Position numbers and translations under genes: made by a program. Below, one piece after another: positions 21,441 through 63,399 of a stretch of DNA of 64,000 bases. The stretch lies in NCBI GenBank assembly GCA_009760855.2, contig WPIO01000057.1, forward strand, positions 1,046,501 to 1,110,500, written 5' to 3'. The notes beneath the pieces are model-generated. The model searched no databases. It saw nothing but the letters and a program-made list of their open reading frames with translations, and was not told the origin of the DNA. The stretch's first letter is position 1. Each line of letters opens with the position of its first letter. The DNA comes from Cristatella mucedo (taxonomy: Eukaryota > Bryozoa > Phylactolaemata > Cristatellidae).

Positions 21441-22139
21441 ACCGCAGACCCTACAAGGCAAGAGCGTACCTTTCCGGAAGTATTAAAATTACCAGTTCAT
21501 AGAATAACAGCCTTGCTCCGGCTTATGTTGCGTGCACTAATCAAGCTCTAATTTTGAGAACATTTCGGGGAATCTTGTGAGATCGGACGGAAGCTAAAGT
21601 TCTGACCGTCGGAACAACTGAGGCGGTAGCTCAGATTTGTTTGAAAAAATAAGATTCCTTGATAAAGGGCTCAAGCTCATGACATAGGTTGGTGCACACC
21701 CTATAGCGATATAATTTAGATCCATAATGAGACGCACTGTAATAGAAAGAAAGATAAAAGATACCAGTAACACGCGAAAAATTGACAGACTCGAAAACAA
21801 GCTACAGCCACTACAAGATAGGGAATGCGAATATTTGTGTTTCCCGTAAATACGTTTCTACTCGCTCCTACTCGCTTACTCCTTTTGTTGCTCGCCAACT
21901 GTATCTGCTTATGCTTCTCACTTGAACTTTATTACAGTACGCGTGATAGCTGGCGAGTGTGTAGCAAACATGATTAGGCTTCAAATTTATAACGCAGGAG
22001 CCTTCTAAGGCTTGAAACTTGCATTTAATCTTCTTGACACTGTCAATTCATACACTTCAGGACGTTTAATAATTTGCATAATTTGCACGCTTCCGTGGCC
22101 AAAAATCTAAGCCGGCATCCTACGAAGGAAAAACAGTGT
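21441..22139. other. No feature recognised
   Basis: No gene or repeat supported. Confidence 0.4.
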
Positions 22140-22760
22140 GTAACCTGCCCCGCTGGGATTAGCGTCGAGAGTCTTGGTCTTGTCCGCAGCTATGACGTGG
22201 CGTCGACCCGTCTTGCTCTTCATTGTGACGTGGCAGCACCGCACCGCAGCAGCAGCCGCCGCCGCCGAACGAACCGCTCGCTGCAAGCTCGCTGCAAGCC
22301 AGCATGCGCACGAAGCGGAGCAGCAGGCCCGGATGTAGCGCTCGAGGCGCGCGCCTGCACGGCAGTCGGGTTTGCAGCTCGCCCAAGGACAAAGACAAAA
22401 CCGGTGGTAAGTGCAGCTCGTGGGCTGAGCTGGATTACCGAGACTCGGCGAAAAAGCGGTCACGCGAGGGACTTTGCAGGCTGCCGCGAGCTAAAAGATT
22501 GGCTGGCTGCTGGGAGGACATGGTTTTGCTGGCGAGAGTTTGGGGCAGGCTTCCCGAGAGTAGCTGGATTGACTGCTTAGGGTCACGGGACCGGCTCTAC
22601 TCTTCCTGTATCGACGTAGCGCCCAAGGGACACGTCCGGCAGCTGGCTGCAGCGTGCGACGCGCGCCGTAAGAGTAAAGCTGCCGCGTCGCACAATCGGC
22701 AGGTGCGACTCATTGGTGAATACACAAAAAACGATAAACAATCGGCCGACTCGGCAGCAT
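22140..22760. other. GC-rich island with two TGACGTGG motifs
   Basis: A CpG-dense block about 1.4-2 kb upstream of DNAJC9, with open frames on both strands that I cannot assign. TGACGTGG occurs at 22193-22200 and 22226-22233; this is the core bound by bZIP factors of the ATF6/XBP1/CREB type. It may be a promoter or first exon of an unrecognised transcript. Confidence 0.35.
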
Positions 22761-23054
22761 CTTTTTGACATACACGGAACAGCTTGAGCAGCTTTTTCCA
22801 GCCATCAGAGGGCAATTAAGAATCGTCCACTGAGAAATGCTCGAATCCGTGACCCGGGTGGCTAGATTTTCCAGATTTAGATTTTTTAGATTTAGACATA
22901 GATTTTGGCTACTGTGTCAGCATACGTCACAACATTTTGGGCGAGAAGGCAAGTCTGCAGACTCATCAGAAGGAGAATCTATCTCAGCTTGTTGGCTCAT
23001 TGCTGATCCACCCGACCACCAAAACCCCCATGCTCGTCACGCACACCCTATGGC

Positions 23055-23595
23055 CAAAATAAAATGGCTGACGTTCGTAGGCTCGAGCATATTGAGAGGC
23101 AGTCAGATCAAGTTCGTGAATCTGGAATTCTTATGCGTTGCAGCCAATGCATAAGAATACGGGCTTTTCTACATAGAAAAGCCCGTGCGCCTGTTTATCA
23201 AATCCACCAAAAAACCCGTAACAGAGCACTTTACTTAGCTTTACTTTACTTATACACCCGCAGCGGCGCACGTTACTTTGGTAATACTCCTTTTTCTGGA
23301 AAAATTTCTTTAAAATTATGATCTTCCTTTTATTTATATTCTTCTCATATTACTGTACAATGGTGACTGCAACGGCGAACTCAACTTCGGCCGGCGTCGG
23401 CATGGTATCTTTCCGGGGAAACTATCTTTCATACCAGCCTCCCGGATTAGAGCACGGGGTGTGGGCGGGACTAAGCCGGCCGTACAATCTTTCGTCGGTG
23501 GGACTAAACCTGCAGTGTAAACGTCCTAACTAGAAGTAAAGCCTACGTCTGTTGGTAAGAAAGACTTCCGTGTAAACGCAGCTCGACTCCGCACG
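23055..23595 (+). mobile_element. Two-copy repeat, copy 2 (possible non-autonomous DNA transposon)
   Basis: Same element as at 8465-8965 but in the other orientation. Shared parts include AAAATGGCTGACGTTCG at the start, GAACTCAACTTC.GCCGG in the middle and GTGTAAACGCAGC at the end. This copy also has two back-to-back perfect hairpins at 23127-23185 that copy 1 lacks. Confidence 0.65.
23127..23185. repeat. Two adjacent perfect hairpins
   Basis: ATTCTTATGC (23127-23136) pairs with GCATAAGAAT (23149-23158). Then CGGGCTTTTCTA (23160-23171) pairs with TAGAAAAGCCCG (23174-23185) across a 2-nt loop. Confidence 0.9.
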
Positions 23596-24142
23596 ACATC
23601 TTAGCACTCGGTCGAGCGCAGCCGTGAAACGCGGTCTCTCGCTAGTTTCTCGCCATGCAGCCAGCGTTTACCTTTGAGCAGTGCGCTTAAGATAGGCATC
23701 GGGTTAACTAAAGAGAGGGCAGCAGGCGAACGCTGGGCTCCGCTCTCTTTCTCTTTCCCGAGAGCGGCGCAGCCAAGCGCCGCTAATGGCTCCGCCGGTG
23801 CGCGCGCGCTCTCCTTTTGCCAGCAGACAGCGGCGGGGCGCACCGAGACCGCTCGCGCTCGCTGCTGGCGCGCATGGACAAGTGCTCGCTGGACTACGCG
23901 GCCAGCAGCGCCTCGACAAGGTCTCGCTCCGTCGGAGCCGCGACCGCCGGCGTCGGCGGCTCACAGGAGGCAGGTATAAACATCCGGTCGCGCTTTTCCT
24001 GTCCCGCCCATGCTGACGGAAGAAGTCGCCATTGGTCAAAATACGCCGGAAGTTGGTAGCTTTCCCGCGTTGGAGGCCTGCGTCGAATCTCCGCTGTCGC
24101 TTTCTCGACCTGCAGGCCGGCTGCAGCGCAGGCGGCAAGAAG
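23596..24142 (+). promoter_or_regulatory. GC-rich 5' flank and probable promoter of DNAJC9
   Basis: CpG-dense sequence with no TATA box near the gene start. Close to the ATG are an inverted CCAAT box (ATTGG, about 24031-24035) and TTTCCCGC (24061-24068), a match to the E2F site TTTSSCGC. CCAAT plus E2F is a common layout in promoters of S-phase genes, which fits a histone chaperone. Transcription start is not resolved. Confidence 0.45.
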
Positions 24143-32392
<8,250 letters not shown>

Positions 32393-32959
32393 GCAGCTTG
32401 GCTGGGCTGTGTCGGTGCCTGCACCCAAGCACCCTATGTGGGCAGCACCAGCAGCAGATCGATGACTGCACGATCACTGCTAAAGCCATGGCTGCAACCG
32501 GAAAGGGGCAGCGGCTGGCTAGAGTGGAACTGGCAGAGAAATCTCATTTGGCTTCCACGACTTGGCCACACTCTACGGTCAACAGTCAGGTGGGGTGAGC
32601 TAGTGGCATGCCGTGCCAAACTAGGCTGATATCCTGTGTCCAAGTCATTTTCAACGATTGGTCGTTTGAGCTCATTGATTTGCAACAGTAAATAGCAGCG
32701 GCCGCTCCAAGTAGTTCAACTGGCAGCGCGAGCGAGCTCAGCCTGCGCGCCCAAAATGCGCGCCAGCAGGCCGACAGTGGCGATCGCACACAGTGAGGAC
32801 ACGCGAGCTTGGCCACTCGGCCGCAGCGAGCAGCTTGAGATGCAAAACGGCGGCTCGTCGAAGAGTCGCTGTCACGAGCAGCAGCTGCGCTTCGCCTGTC
32901 TCTCGGCCTTTCGTAGGGACACCATCGTGGCAGTCATGGCTGCGTGGCTTAAGCCACGC
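32393..32959. other. Intergenic gap between convergent stops of DNAJC9 and SLC9B2
   Basis: About 570 bp, GC-rich. I find no AATAAA or ATTAAA on either strand. A single AGTAAA (32688-32693, plus) is a weak candidate signal for DNAJC9. A perfect 18-bp palindrome (32942-32959) sits next to the SLC9B2 stop. Confidence 0.7.
32942..32959. repeat. Perfect 18-bp palindrome abutting the SLC9B2 stop codon
   Basis: GCGTGGCTTAAGCCACGC equals its own reverse complement and begins directly after the stop codon (32962-32960 on the minus strand). Confidence 0.95.
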
Positions 32960-55959
<23,000 letters not shown>

Positions 55960-56204
55960 CTGGACGCTGCCACAGAAGGCAGAGCAGCACTGCCTGATCG
56001 CTGTAGGTATGCACGACCATCGACCCCGGTCGACGACGATGGCGTCGGCGGCTGCCGGGCAGCGAGCGTCCGAGGCGCAAGATCCTGCAGCAGGCAAGCA
56101 ATTCCGTTTTCGAAGAGCTACCGAAAAAGCCATTAGGCCACTTCACCTAGTGATGTAACATGGCTGCAAGGCTAGCTAACAAATGGCAGGGGATAAGCCT
56201 CGTG

Positions 56205-57590
56205 TATCATCTGCTGAAGAAGCTGCAACGGCTGCCAGTTGATCAACTGATACTGAGCAGAGCTAAGTTCTTATGCTGACCCACAAGGCCTGCCACTGCT
56301 TAGCTCCTTCAAATTTAGCAGAACTGCAGTTTCAGCCTCTTCGTACCCTCAAGTCCACTAAGGGCAATACGTTAGCTGTTCCATTCCTATGCAACGAGAC
56401 CGTTGGCAACAGAACCGTTTGCTCTGCAGGTCCTAAGTTCCAGTCTGGCTTTAGAGCTAGTCACTCCACAAAGTCAGCGTTTCTTACGATATACAATGAC
56501 CTACTTAGGAATGCAGACGTAGGTAGAGTGTCACTGCTTGTTTTGCTCAATCTTTCTGTAGCTTTTGATACTATCGATCACAAAGTTCTTCTGGAGCGCC
56601 TCTCATCTCGCCTGGGCATCACTGGCACTGCTCTGCAATGGTTCAGGTCCTATCTCAGTGGGAGACTCCAGAGTATTGACGTGAATGGACAAAGATCATC
56701 CGAGGTACTTCTGAAATATGGGGTACCTCAGTACTCCGTGCTAGGTCTGGTTCTTTTCACAGTTTATACGTTCCCTCTTGCTGATGTGATTGCCAAGCAC
56801 AATCTAGGCTTTCACTTCTATGCGGATGACACTCAGTTGTACCTTTGCTTTGATCCCTCCCAGCCTTCGAGCACCTCGAATTCTCTCAACTCACCTGCTG
56901 CATGTATTGATGCTATCCTCGCATGGATGGTAGCAAATTTTCTAAAACTAAACGATGATAAAACTAACTTACTAGTTATGGGCAAACCCAGTGTGATCCA
57001 GAGATTGGAAAGGCTGACTCTCAAAATTGGCTCTGCCAGCATATCTCCTGTTGAATCAGCTCGAAATCTAGGTGTGATGTTCCAAAGTGACCTCTCGTTA
57101 GACGACCACATCAGCTCCACAGTCAAATCTGCCTATTTTCAGCTCCAGCCTATCTCTCAGGTCTACTCCCCCAGCAGATCAAGCATCGTACCACCTGCTT
57201 TTCGGAATCCAACAGTTTACCAATACCTCGTACAAATCTCAAATCCTTTGGAGACCATGCATTTAGCTCGTACGCTCCCTAAGCCTGGAACTCCCTCCCG
57301 ACTTGCGCCAGAACATTCCCTGACTTGACCACATTTAAAAAGAACTTACAAACACACCTATTTAGGACAGCATTTAGTTGGTCCATGTGATTCGTCCTTC
57401 GTGTGCTTATGCGTGCTGACACTGTGCATGCTGCCACTAACCGCATTTGCATGCTGACCCTGTGCATGTCACCCCTAACCATATTATTCATTTTGTTTGT
57501 TTTTCAAGCATGATTTTACTTACCATTCAATTGCATTTCCCTTTGCAGCAAATGTAAAGCACCTAGAAAGAGATCGAGTTCTTTTTAATT
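56205..57590 (+). mobile_element. Chimeric LINE: LINE-B piece joined in frame to LINE-A
   Basis: A 351-codon frame (56273-57328). Residues 1 to about 55 are LINE-B thumb/C-terminal sequence (LTHKACHCLAPSNLAEL.., up to CSAGPK). The rest is LINE-A RT: FQSGFRASHSTKSAFLTIYN, motif A as NLSVAFDTIDH, motif C FHFYADDTQLYL, then an internal deletion after 'VKSAYFQL' and the C-terminal end. The LINE-A 3' UTR and hairpin follow to about 57585. Motif A has Asn at the first catalytic position, so the product could not work as an RT. Confidence 0.88.
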
Positions 57591-57680
57591 TAATTTAATT
57601 TAATTACTGCTGCTTGCTGGTGCTTGCTGGTGCTTGCTGCTGTTTGTGGCTGTTGTTGCTGCTGCTGCTGCCACAGCTTG
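57583..57680 (+). repeat. (TTTAA)n, then CTG-rich repeats
   Basis: Four TTTAA units directly after the LINE-A hairpin, in place of its normal ATT tail, then TGCTTGCTGG units and a CTG run. Confidence 0.85.
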
Positions 57681-57932
57681 CTAATGTTGCTGCCATCCAA
57701 ATGTGCTAGCAGAGACTCGAATTTCAGCCTAGTATTGAAGCCTTCAGCCTGCTAGTCTCCTATGCATACCATTAGTCGCAAGCTTGGACAAGAGGCCGGC
57801 GGCCTCCTGACACGCCTCTGTCTCCTGTGCATGCCCTCTGTGGCTCAGACCCTGATGGTCCATCGACTGCATTTGCTGGCCAGTGGCAAAGTCTTTGCTA
57901 CAAAAAAAGAACACAGTCGGGCCACAGTGTAC

Positions 57933-58135
57933 GATAATAATAATAATAATAATAATAATAATGCACTTGATAAAGTGCCCTCAGAGAACTTAATCTCTTT
58001 CTAGGTGCTTTATTGCTGCAACGTGAAATGCAATTGAATGGTAAGTACAATCATGCTTGAAAAACAAACAAAATGAATAACATGGTTAGGGGTGACATGC
58101 ACAGGGTGAGCATGAAAATGTGGTTAGTGGCAGCT
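57933..58135 (-). mobile_element. LINE-A 3' UTR and tail
   Basis: AAT tail of nine units, hairpin GTGCCCTCAGAGAACTTAAT.., UTR to GTGGCAGC. Confidence 0.9.
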
Positions 58136-58294
58136 GCCACCTGCGACGATCAGGCCGGGTCCGGCATCAAGCTTCGAGCCTGACTTGTTACAGCATTCAA
58201 CAAGCACCCATCGATAGAGGCACGATGTGCACCTGAAATTTGAACAGGTGTTGCCTGCTGCAGCATGGCACCATCTCACTGAGGCATCTCACTA

Positions 58295-58343
58295 AGCTGA
58301 ATAAAAACAGGCAGGTCGTCTCAGTGCCTGCTTTTATTCAGCT
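58295..58343. repeat. Imperfect 17-bp stem-loop
   Basis: AGCTGAATAAAAACAGG (58295-58311) pairs with CCTGCTTTTATTCAGCT (58327-58343) with a single mismatch and a 15-nt loop. Confidence 0.85.
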
Positions 58344-58394
58344 CGTCCCAGTGCAGCGAGCTGCAGCAGCTACCTACTGCAGCTGAGAGCCATG

Positions 58395-58552
58395 ATAGCA
58401 CACTAGGTAAGGCAGTTGCTTTTCACGACCTCGGTCGTGGGTTCGAATCTTGCTGTGGGTGATCCTTTATTGCCACTGCAAGTGGTGGTGATGGCCATAA
58501 AGGCTCGTCTGTCGCTATACAAAAGAGGCTGTTAAATCAGCTAGTATTTTTT
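58395..58552 (+). mobile_element. SINE-2 copy, well preserved
   Basis: GATAGCACACTAGGTAAGGC (A-box region), CGGTCGTGGGTTCGAATCTT (B box), GCAAGTGGTGGTGATGGCC, CGCTATACAAAAGAGGCTGT and TTAAATCAGCTAG then T-rich end. Confidence 0.8.
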
Positions 58553-59319
58553 AATGCAATTTGAGACATAAGAGCGCAAATGGTCTGGCAGGGAATTAAG
58601 GTTGAATCCATACATCGCTAACTTGCACCTAGAAAAAAGTTATTAATTAAGGAGACGATCGACTCAGCTTCCACTTGGTCCACCTATGACTTGAATTTAT
58701 AGCTGCTTCATGGCGCAAAACAAGTCAGAAACAAAATTCAAAATTCGACAGAAACCTAATTTGAGCAATATTGCAAGCTGAAATCACTTGTTTAAACCAT
58801 AGCTTACTGAGTCCGATCGCTAAATGTGACTCACAAAGGATCAACCAGCAGTCGGCAGGCAGCCAGCTATGTCTTCAGATGCCTGTTATGATTAATGTTA
58901 CGCTCAGATCCACATATGCCTGTTATGGACTGCCTGGCTCTCAGAAGAAACATACCAGACCAACAGCTGGCTATCGTGCTCCGTCTTCGACAGATACTAT
59001 GGCATGATCTATTTTTGTGGCGGCAGATAATATTAATAGCAATTAATATTATCTGCCCACCATATAAAGTCACTATTAATAGAAATAGCATTAATAATTG
59101 TCAATATCTGCATTCACCTCTCGGGCTGTCTGAGCCTATTAGAATAGGCCAGACATCCTGTGAAAGGAGACCCCGGATATCAGCACCTCCTAAAAAGGTC
59201 GTTAGAATGACACGTGCATGCTTTTTCGTGATCGTCTAAGCATTATGCTTGGATAGACATTAACTTGCGGTTACTGTATTCCTTTAATCGGGCTGTCAAA
59301 ATTAAAATTCTAACGATAA
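58553..59319. other. Unassigned, with a perfect hairpin
   Basis: No gene supported. Contains the hairpin at 59022-59057, listed separately. Confidence 0.4.
59022..59057. repeat. Perfect 16-bp hairpin, 4-nt loop
   Basis: GGCAGATAATATTAAT (59022-59037), loop AGCA, ATTAATATTATCTGCC (59042-59057). Confidence 0.95.
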
Positions 59320-59730
59320 AAATAAGACATTTGTATAACACTTTCAGAGAACTTAATCTCTTTCTGGACACTTAATACATACTGTAAAAGAAGCATGTCT
59401 AAAGTACCCGGATAGATAATTTGTTCTCTTAGGGTGCAATACGAAAGACATTGCCATTATCATTATTATTTGGTTCTATTAGGGTGAAATACTATTTGAA
59501 TGGTATATTATTATTAGGTTGCTTTTATACCACCCTAAGAGAACTAAATCTCTACCCAGGCACTTTACATCTCACTGCAAGATCCATATGTTAGAATTGG
59601 TGACATGTTTTGTAGCAAGCATGCAAGGCAGAGAGAGGTATCATGCTGAGGTCAGCATGCTACAGCCAATGCTCGTCGGATAGGATGGTAGGACCTTCGG
59701 CTAGCAGCATGCACTGTCATGCACAGGTAA
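59320..59730 (-). mobile_element. Two diverged LINE-A 3' fragments
   Basis: Hairpin-like CACTTTCAGAGAACTTAATC (about 59340-59370) and ACCCTAAGAGAACTAAATCT (about 59530-59560), each followed by part of the UTR. Confidence 0.6.
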
Positions 59731-59809
59731 GCAGGCAAAGCACAGAGGAATAAATAAAAAAGACAAGTTCACTGGGGCAAAGGGAAAGCTGACCGGGACA
59801 GATTCCTCT

Positions 59810-60590
59810 TTAATAATAATAATAATAATAATGCATTTTATATAGTGCCCTCAGAGAACTCAATCTCTTTCTAGGCACTTTACATTTCTTTAGCTGAGAC
59901 TTAAATGCTGCAAGGTCACTGGAGGGGATGACCGTAGCCTTTGCTAGTTACAGCCTTTCGATTCAAACGAGCTTAATGCTCGATCACCAAAAGATTTGAA
60001 TTTAGTTCGAATGACAACAAGATGACAAGATGCCGAGGAGCTGGTGTTGCTAGAGAAAACTGAAAGAGCAATAATAATAATAATAATAATAACAATGCAC
60101 TTGATAAAGCGCCCTCAGAGAACTTAATCTCTCTCTAGGCGCTTTACATTTGCTGCAAAGGGAAATGCAATTGAATGGTGAGTAAAATCATGCTTGAAAA
60201 ACAAACAAAATGAATAACATGGTTAGGGGTGACATGCACAGGGTCAGCATGCAAATGTGGTCAGTGGTTCGTTAGCAATGAGGTCGCATAGTTAGGCTGG
60301 TGAAACTGAGTTAAGCAACCTGTAACTCAGACTGAGGATTTATAAGTCGACCTGATGCTTATTAGGGAGCGAGTGAAAGTAAGACAGGAGTGGTGTAATC
60401 TGGCTGCTACGCCATTGGCGACAGATCAGACTAGCTGTTGAGTTTTGCACCTGTTGCTGACGATTAGGGACACAGGCAAGGAGTCTTGAATAGAGGGAAG
60501 TGCGGTAATCTGGATGACACATCACAGATGCGGGAACTAATTTGACTGTCGCACTCTTACCTAGGCCCTGGTTTTATTGTCATCATCGTC
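59810..60590 (-). mobile_element. LINE-A copy interrupted by a younger LINE-A tail
   Basis: The older copy covers 59810-60060 and 60285-60590 (decayed coding end, with VQNSTASLICRQWRSSQITP). Between them 60068-60270 is a well-preserved LINE-A tail, hairpin and UTR in the same orientation. Confidence 0.75.
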
Positions 60591-60665
60591 ATTGTAATCT
60601 GTGAAAAAAGAAGCCGTAGATAGGCTGAGGAGAAAAGAGAAATGAAACGATGATATGAGAGACAC

Positions 60666-60669
<4 letters not shown>

Positions 60670-60699
<30 letters not shown>

Positions 60700-60782
60700 C
60701 ACTTGATAAAGCGCCCTCAGAGAACTTAATCTCTCTCTAGGCGCTTTACATTTGCTGCAAAGGGAAATGCAATTGAATGGTG
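60670..60782 (-). mobile_element. LINE-A tail and hairpin only
   Basis: AAT tail of nine units, then GCACTTGATAAAGCGCCCTC.. to GCAATTGAATGGTG. Very close to the copy at 60068-60180, so it is recent. Confidence 0.85.
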
Positions 60783-60887
60783 CAGGATAGAAATCGGGAG
60801 AAACCAAGAAATAGAAATATGTGGGGTGAGAGAAAAGGGAGCATATGTTCATGATGGAGCAAGTGTGTGTCTGTTTGTGTGAGCGTA

Positions 60888-60889
<2 letters not shown>

Positions 60890-60925
<36 letters not shown>

Positions 60926-61012
60926 TGAGTGTGTATGTGTGTGAGTGAGTGAGTGTGTATGTGTGTGAGTGAGTGTGTATGTGTGTGAGTGTGTGCGTGA
61001 GTGTGTGTGTGT

Positions 61013-61095
<83 letters not shown>
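60890..61095 (+). repeat. (GT)n microsatellite with GTGA units
   Basis: Pure GT in 61010-61094; the first half has GAGT and TATGT interruptions. Confidence 0.97.
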
Positions 61096-61099
<4 letters not shown>

Positions 61100-61289
61100 T
61101 TTGCTTGCTTGCTTGCGATAGAGCGACAGATAGAGGATACGGCTTTACCTTTAGACTGACTAGGATTCTCGGTATTGTCCATGGCGTTCTATAAGCTTGT
61201 GTGCTACTATCTATTCGTGGACGGTTGAGCATCTACTGTGTGTCGCTACATAAGTGAGGCTGGTAAATCAGCCGACCTTGACAGGCTAC

Positions 61290-62160
61290 TTTTAGACCGC
61301 CAGCATCCCCAACGCTAGTTCAGCTGTAAGCTCCGGCAGCCTCGGTGCATCTATCGGACAGGCACGGTAGCATGCACGATAGTATTCAGCGGTCGAGCTC
61401 GGGGGGGGGGAGGAAAGCCCGGTCGGATGATCCGGAGATAAAGGTAGACACGCGAAAGCCGCACCAGCCGGTGCGGCCCGACCTAACAGCAGCAGCACCT
61501 CGCCCGGACGACTCGGCTTTCGCCTCAAACGATCAGCTCCAGGGCTGACGAGCGTTGCTAGGCTTACTAAGCACGCCTGCCAAAGAGGCGTGCGTAGGAA
61601 GTAGGCTCATTGTGCGTTCGTGTGGAGCCGGCTTTGTGCGGCTACAGAGGACCGACGGAGAAACCGTGCCCTACTTCGGACAATAAGCGCACACACGCGC
61701 GAGGACACATGCGAACACGCGCACGCACACACACTCACGCGCGCACATGCATGCACGCCATGACGACCGCAGTGTGGACGTTTACACCAGCAGTATGATG
61801 TACAAGTGCTGCCGTCTCACGACGCCTGTCGTGCATTTAATTAAAATGCTAAGCTTTCGCACGACGAAATAAATTCGTCGCACCGGCGGCCCTACAAGCG
61901 AAGTGGCACAATAATTCTACACTAAACGCAAGCCCAAATACCGCGCTCTCGCCGCCTCCCGGCGGCTGAGCTTTCGGAGGCAACTGCCCCCGCCCCGCCC
62001 CCTGCCCTGCCAGCGCGCTAACACGAGCCACCCGAAGGGCAAGGGGCGTGCTGAAAGCGCTGAGGGCAGCTCCGGTGGCTGCGTGCAGCCACGTGCTCTT
62101 CTTAGGTGCCGCCTTCGATTTCACGTGCGATAGCTTTGTCCGAAACGGCACGCGCTAGCT
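61290..62160. other. GC-rich region, unassigned
   Basis: CpG-dense sequence with open frames on the minus strand (61292-61528, 61849-62151) lacking known domains. It could contain the 5' untranslated exon and promoter of SLC9B2, which must lie upstream of 55966, but nothing ties the two together. Confidence 0.3.
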
Positions 62161-62754
62161 ATTAAAGGAATAGACGGCCAGCTATTGTGCGAGCACGGTT
62201 ATATTGGCCACACATATTCTAGCCTTCTGCCAACCTATCCAGCGGCGGCGAACGCTCACCACAGTGAGCGGATAGGAGTACGGCATCCGCAACATTCATC
62301 ATACGTACCGGAAGCAAGACGGGCCACCCGAGCGACAGCCACCGGAAGTTGTCGGTGAGGCGTGGAGGGTGTCAATGTCACGTGATTGGTTTTGCCTCGG
62401 CTGCCTTAATGGCTATACGGAAAATTCATTAACAGGCACCGCTGGGCGGCTAGCGAGTACAGGCGCTAGGCTGTAGGCCTGTAGGCCTTTAGGCAAGGGA
62501 ACCGAATGCTTGGAATGACTGCTAGCGCCTCGAGAGGTATGCGTTCTGCCGAATGATGAACCTAAGTTAATTTATATCTAAGAAGCGGCTCCGGCCGTTG
62601 CTCTCTACCACTGCCTGGCCGTTAATCCCTGCCACAGCTTTAGATCTACCCATGGGAAAACCCTCCCCTTTACAGGACACGTGGCGCAAAGCTACAAACT
62701 ACATTGGCGCTACCATGTCGACCAGATCTAAGACCTATAATATTAGTAATGATA
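62161..62754. other. No feature recognised
   Basis: No gene or repeat supported. Confidence 0.4.
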
Positions 62755-62950
62755 ATTATATTAATAATAATACATTTGTATAGCGCCCTCAGAGAACTAA
62801 ATCACGCTCTAGGTACTTTACAGATGCTGCATATAAAGCACTACCAAATGTTTGGTGGTAACATCCGCAAGCAGCGGGCACAGTGTAAGCAGTTACTTGC
62901 ACACGAAGGACCAATCACAAGGACCCACTAAATGCCGTAATTTTAACAGG
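62755..62950 (-). mobile_element. LINE-A 3' UTR and tail, shortened
   Basis: AATAATAATACATTTGTATA, GCGCCCTCAGAGAACTAAAT, then a UTR with deletions to GACCCACTAAATGC. Confidence 0.8.
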
Positions 62951-63214
62951 AGCGTTCTTTCTGTCCTTCCCTACCTTGCTATACGCCACGCACCTTCTTA
63001 TCTGTGTGCAACACGCAAATGTGGCTTTCACAGAGAAATTTTGCGTTCAGCAACCGCACTGCTTTTTGGGTGCCACTTCAACTACGAGGAGTGTGGAAAG
63101 TGACACGTTGCCCGTCGGGTAGATCATTCGAGCATGGCTGTGGCCAGAACAGGCGAGCAGCGAAGCAGCATTCCTGACTATTTGTCACTAGCCGGGCGCA
63201 AGCAGAGCATAACC

Positions 63215-63345
63215 CGCACGTCACGGTCCGGTGTTGAGGTCATCGCCGTTCGTTACACAGGTCGCGGGTTCGAGTCCTGCCGGAAGAAGTGCCTCGTTGC
63301 CTGCAGCAAGCTGAACGATAGAGGCACCAAGGCACTTCTATCGCG
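63215..63345 (+). mobile_element. Possible SINE head (tRNA-like B box)
   Basis: GGTCGCGGGTTCGAGTCCTG (63260-63279) is a good B box. The body differs from SINE-1 and SINE-2, apart from a GATAGAGGCACCAAGGC-type stretch. Confidence 0.35.
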
Positions 63346-63399
63346 GTGCGTACATGTGAGGCCTCCCAAAAATATGCCGACCTTTTAGTTTTACTCTAT

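Noticed and set aside
22074-22768. Open frames in the GC-rich island as a protein gene
   Set aside because: Long frames on both strands are expected in GC-rich DNA. No domain or splice model supports either.
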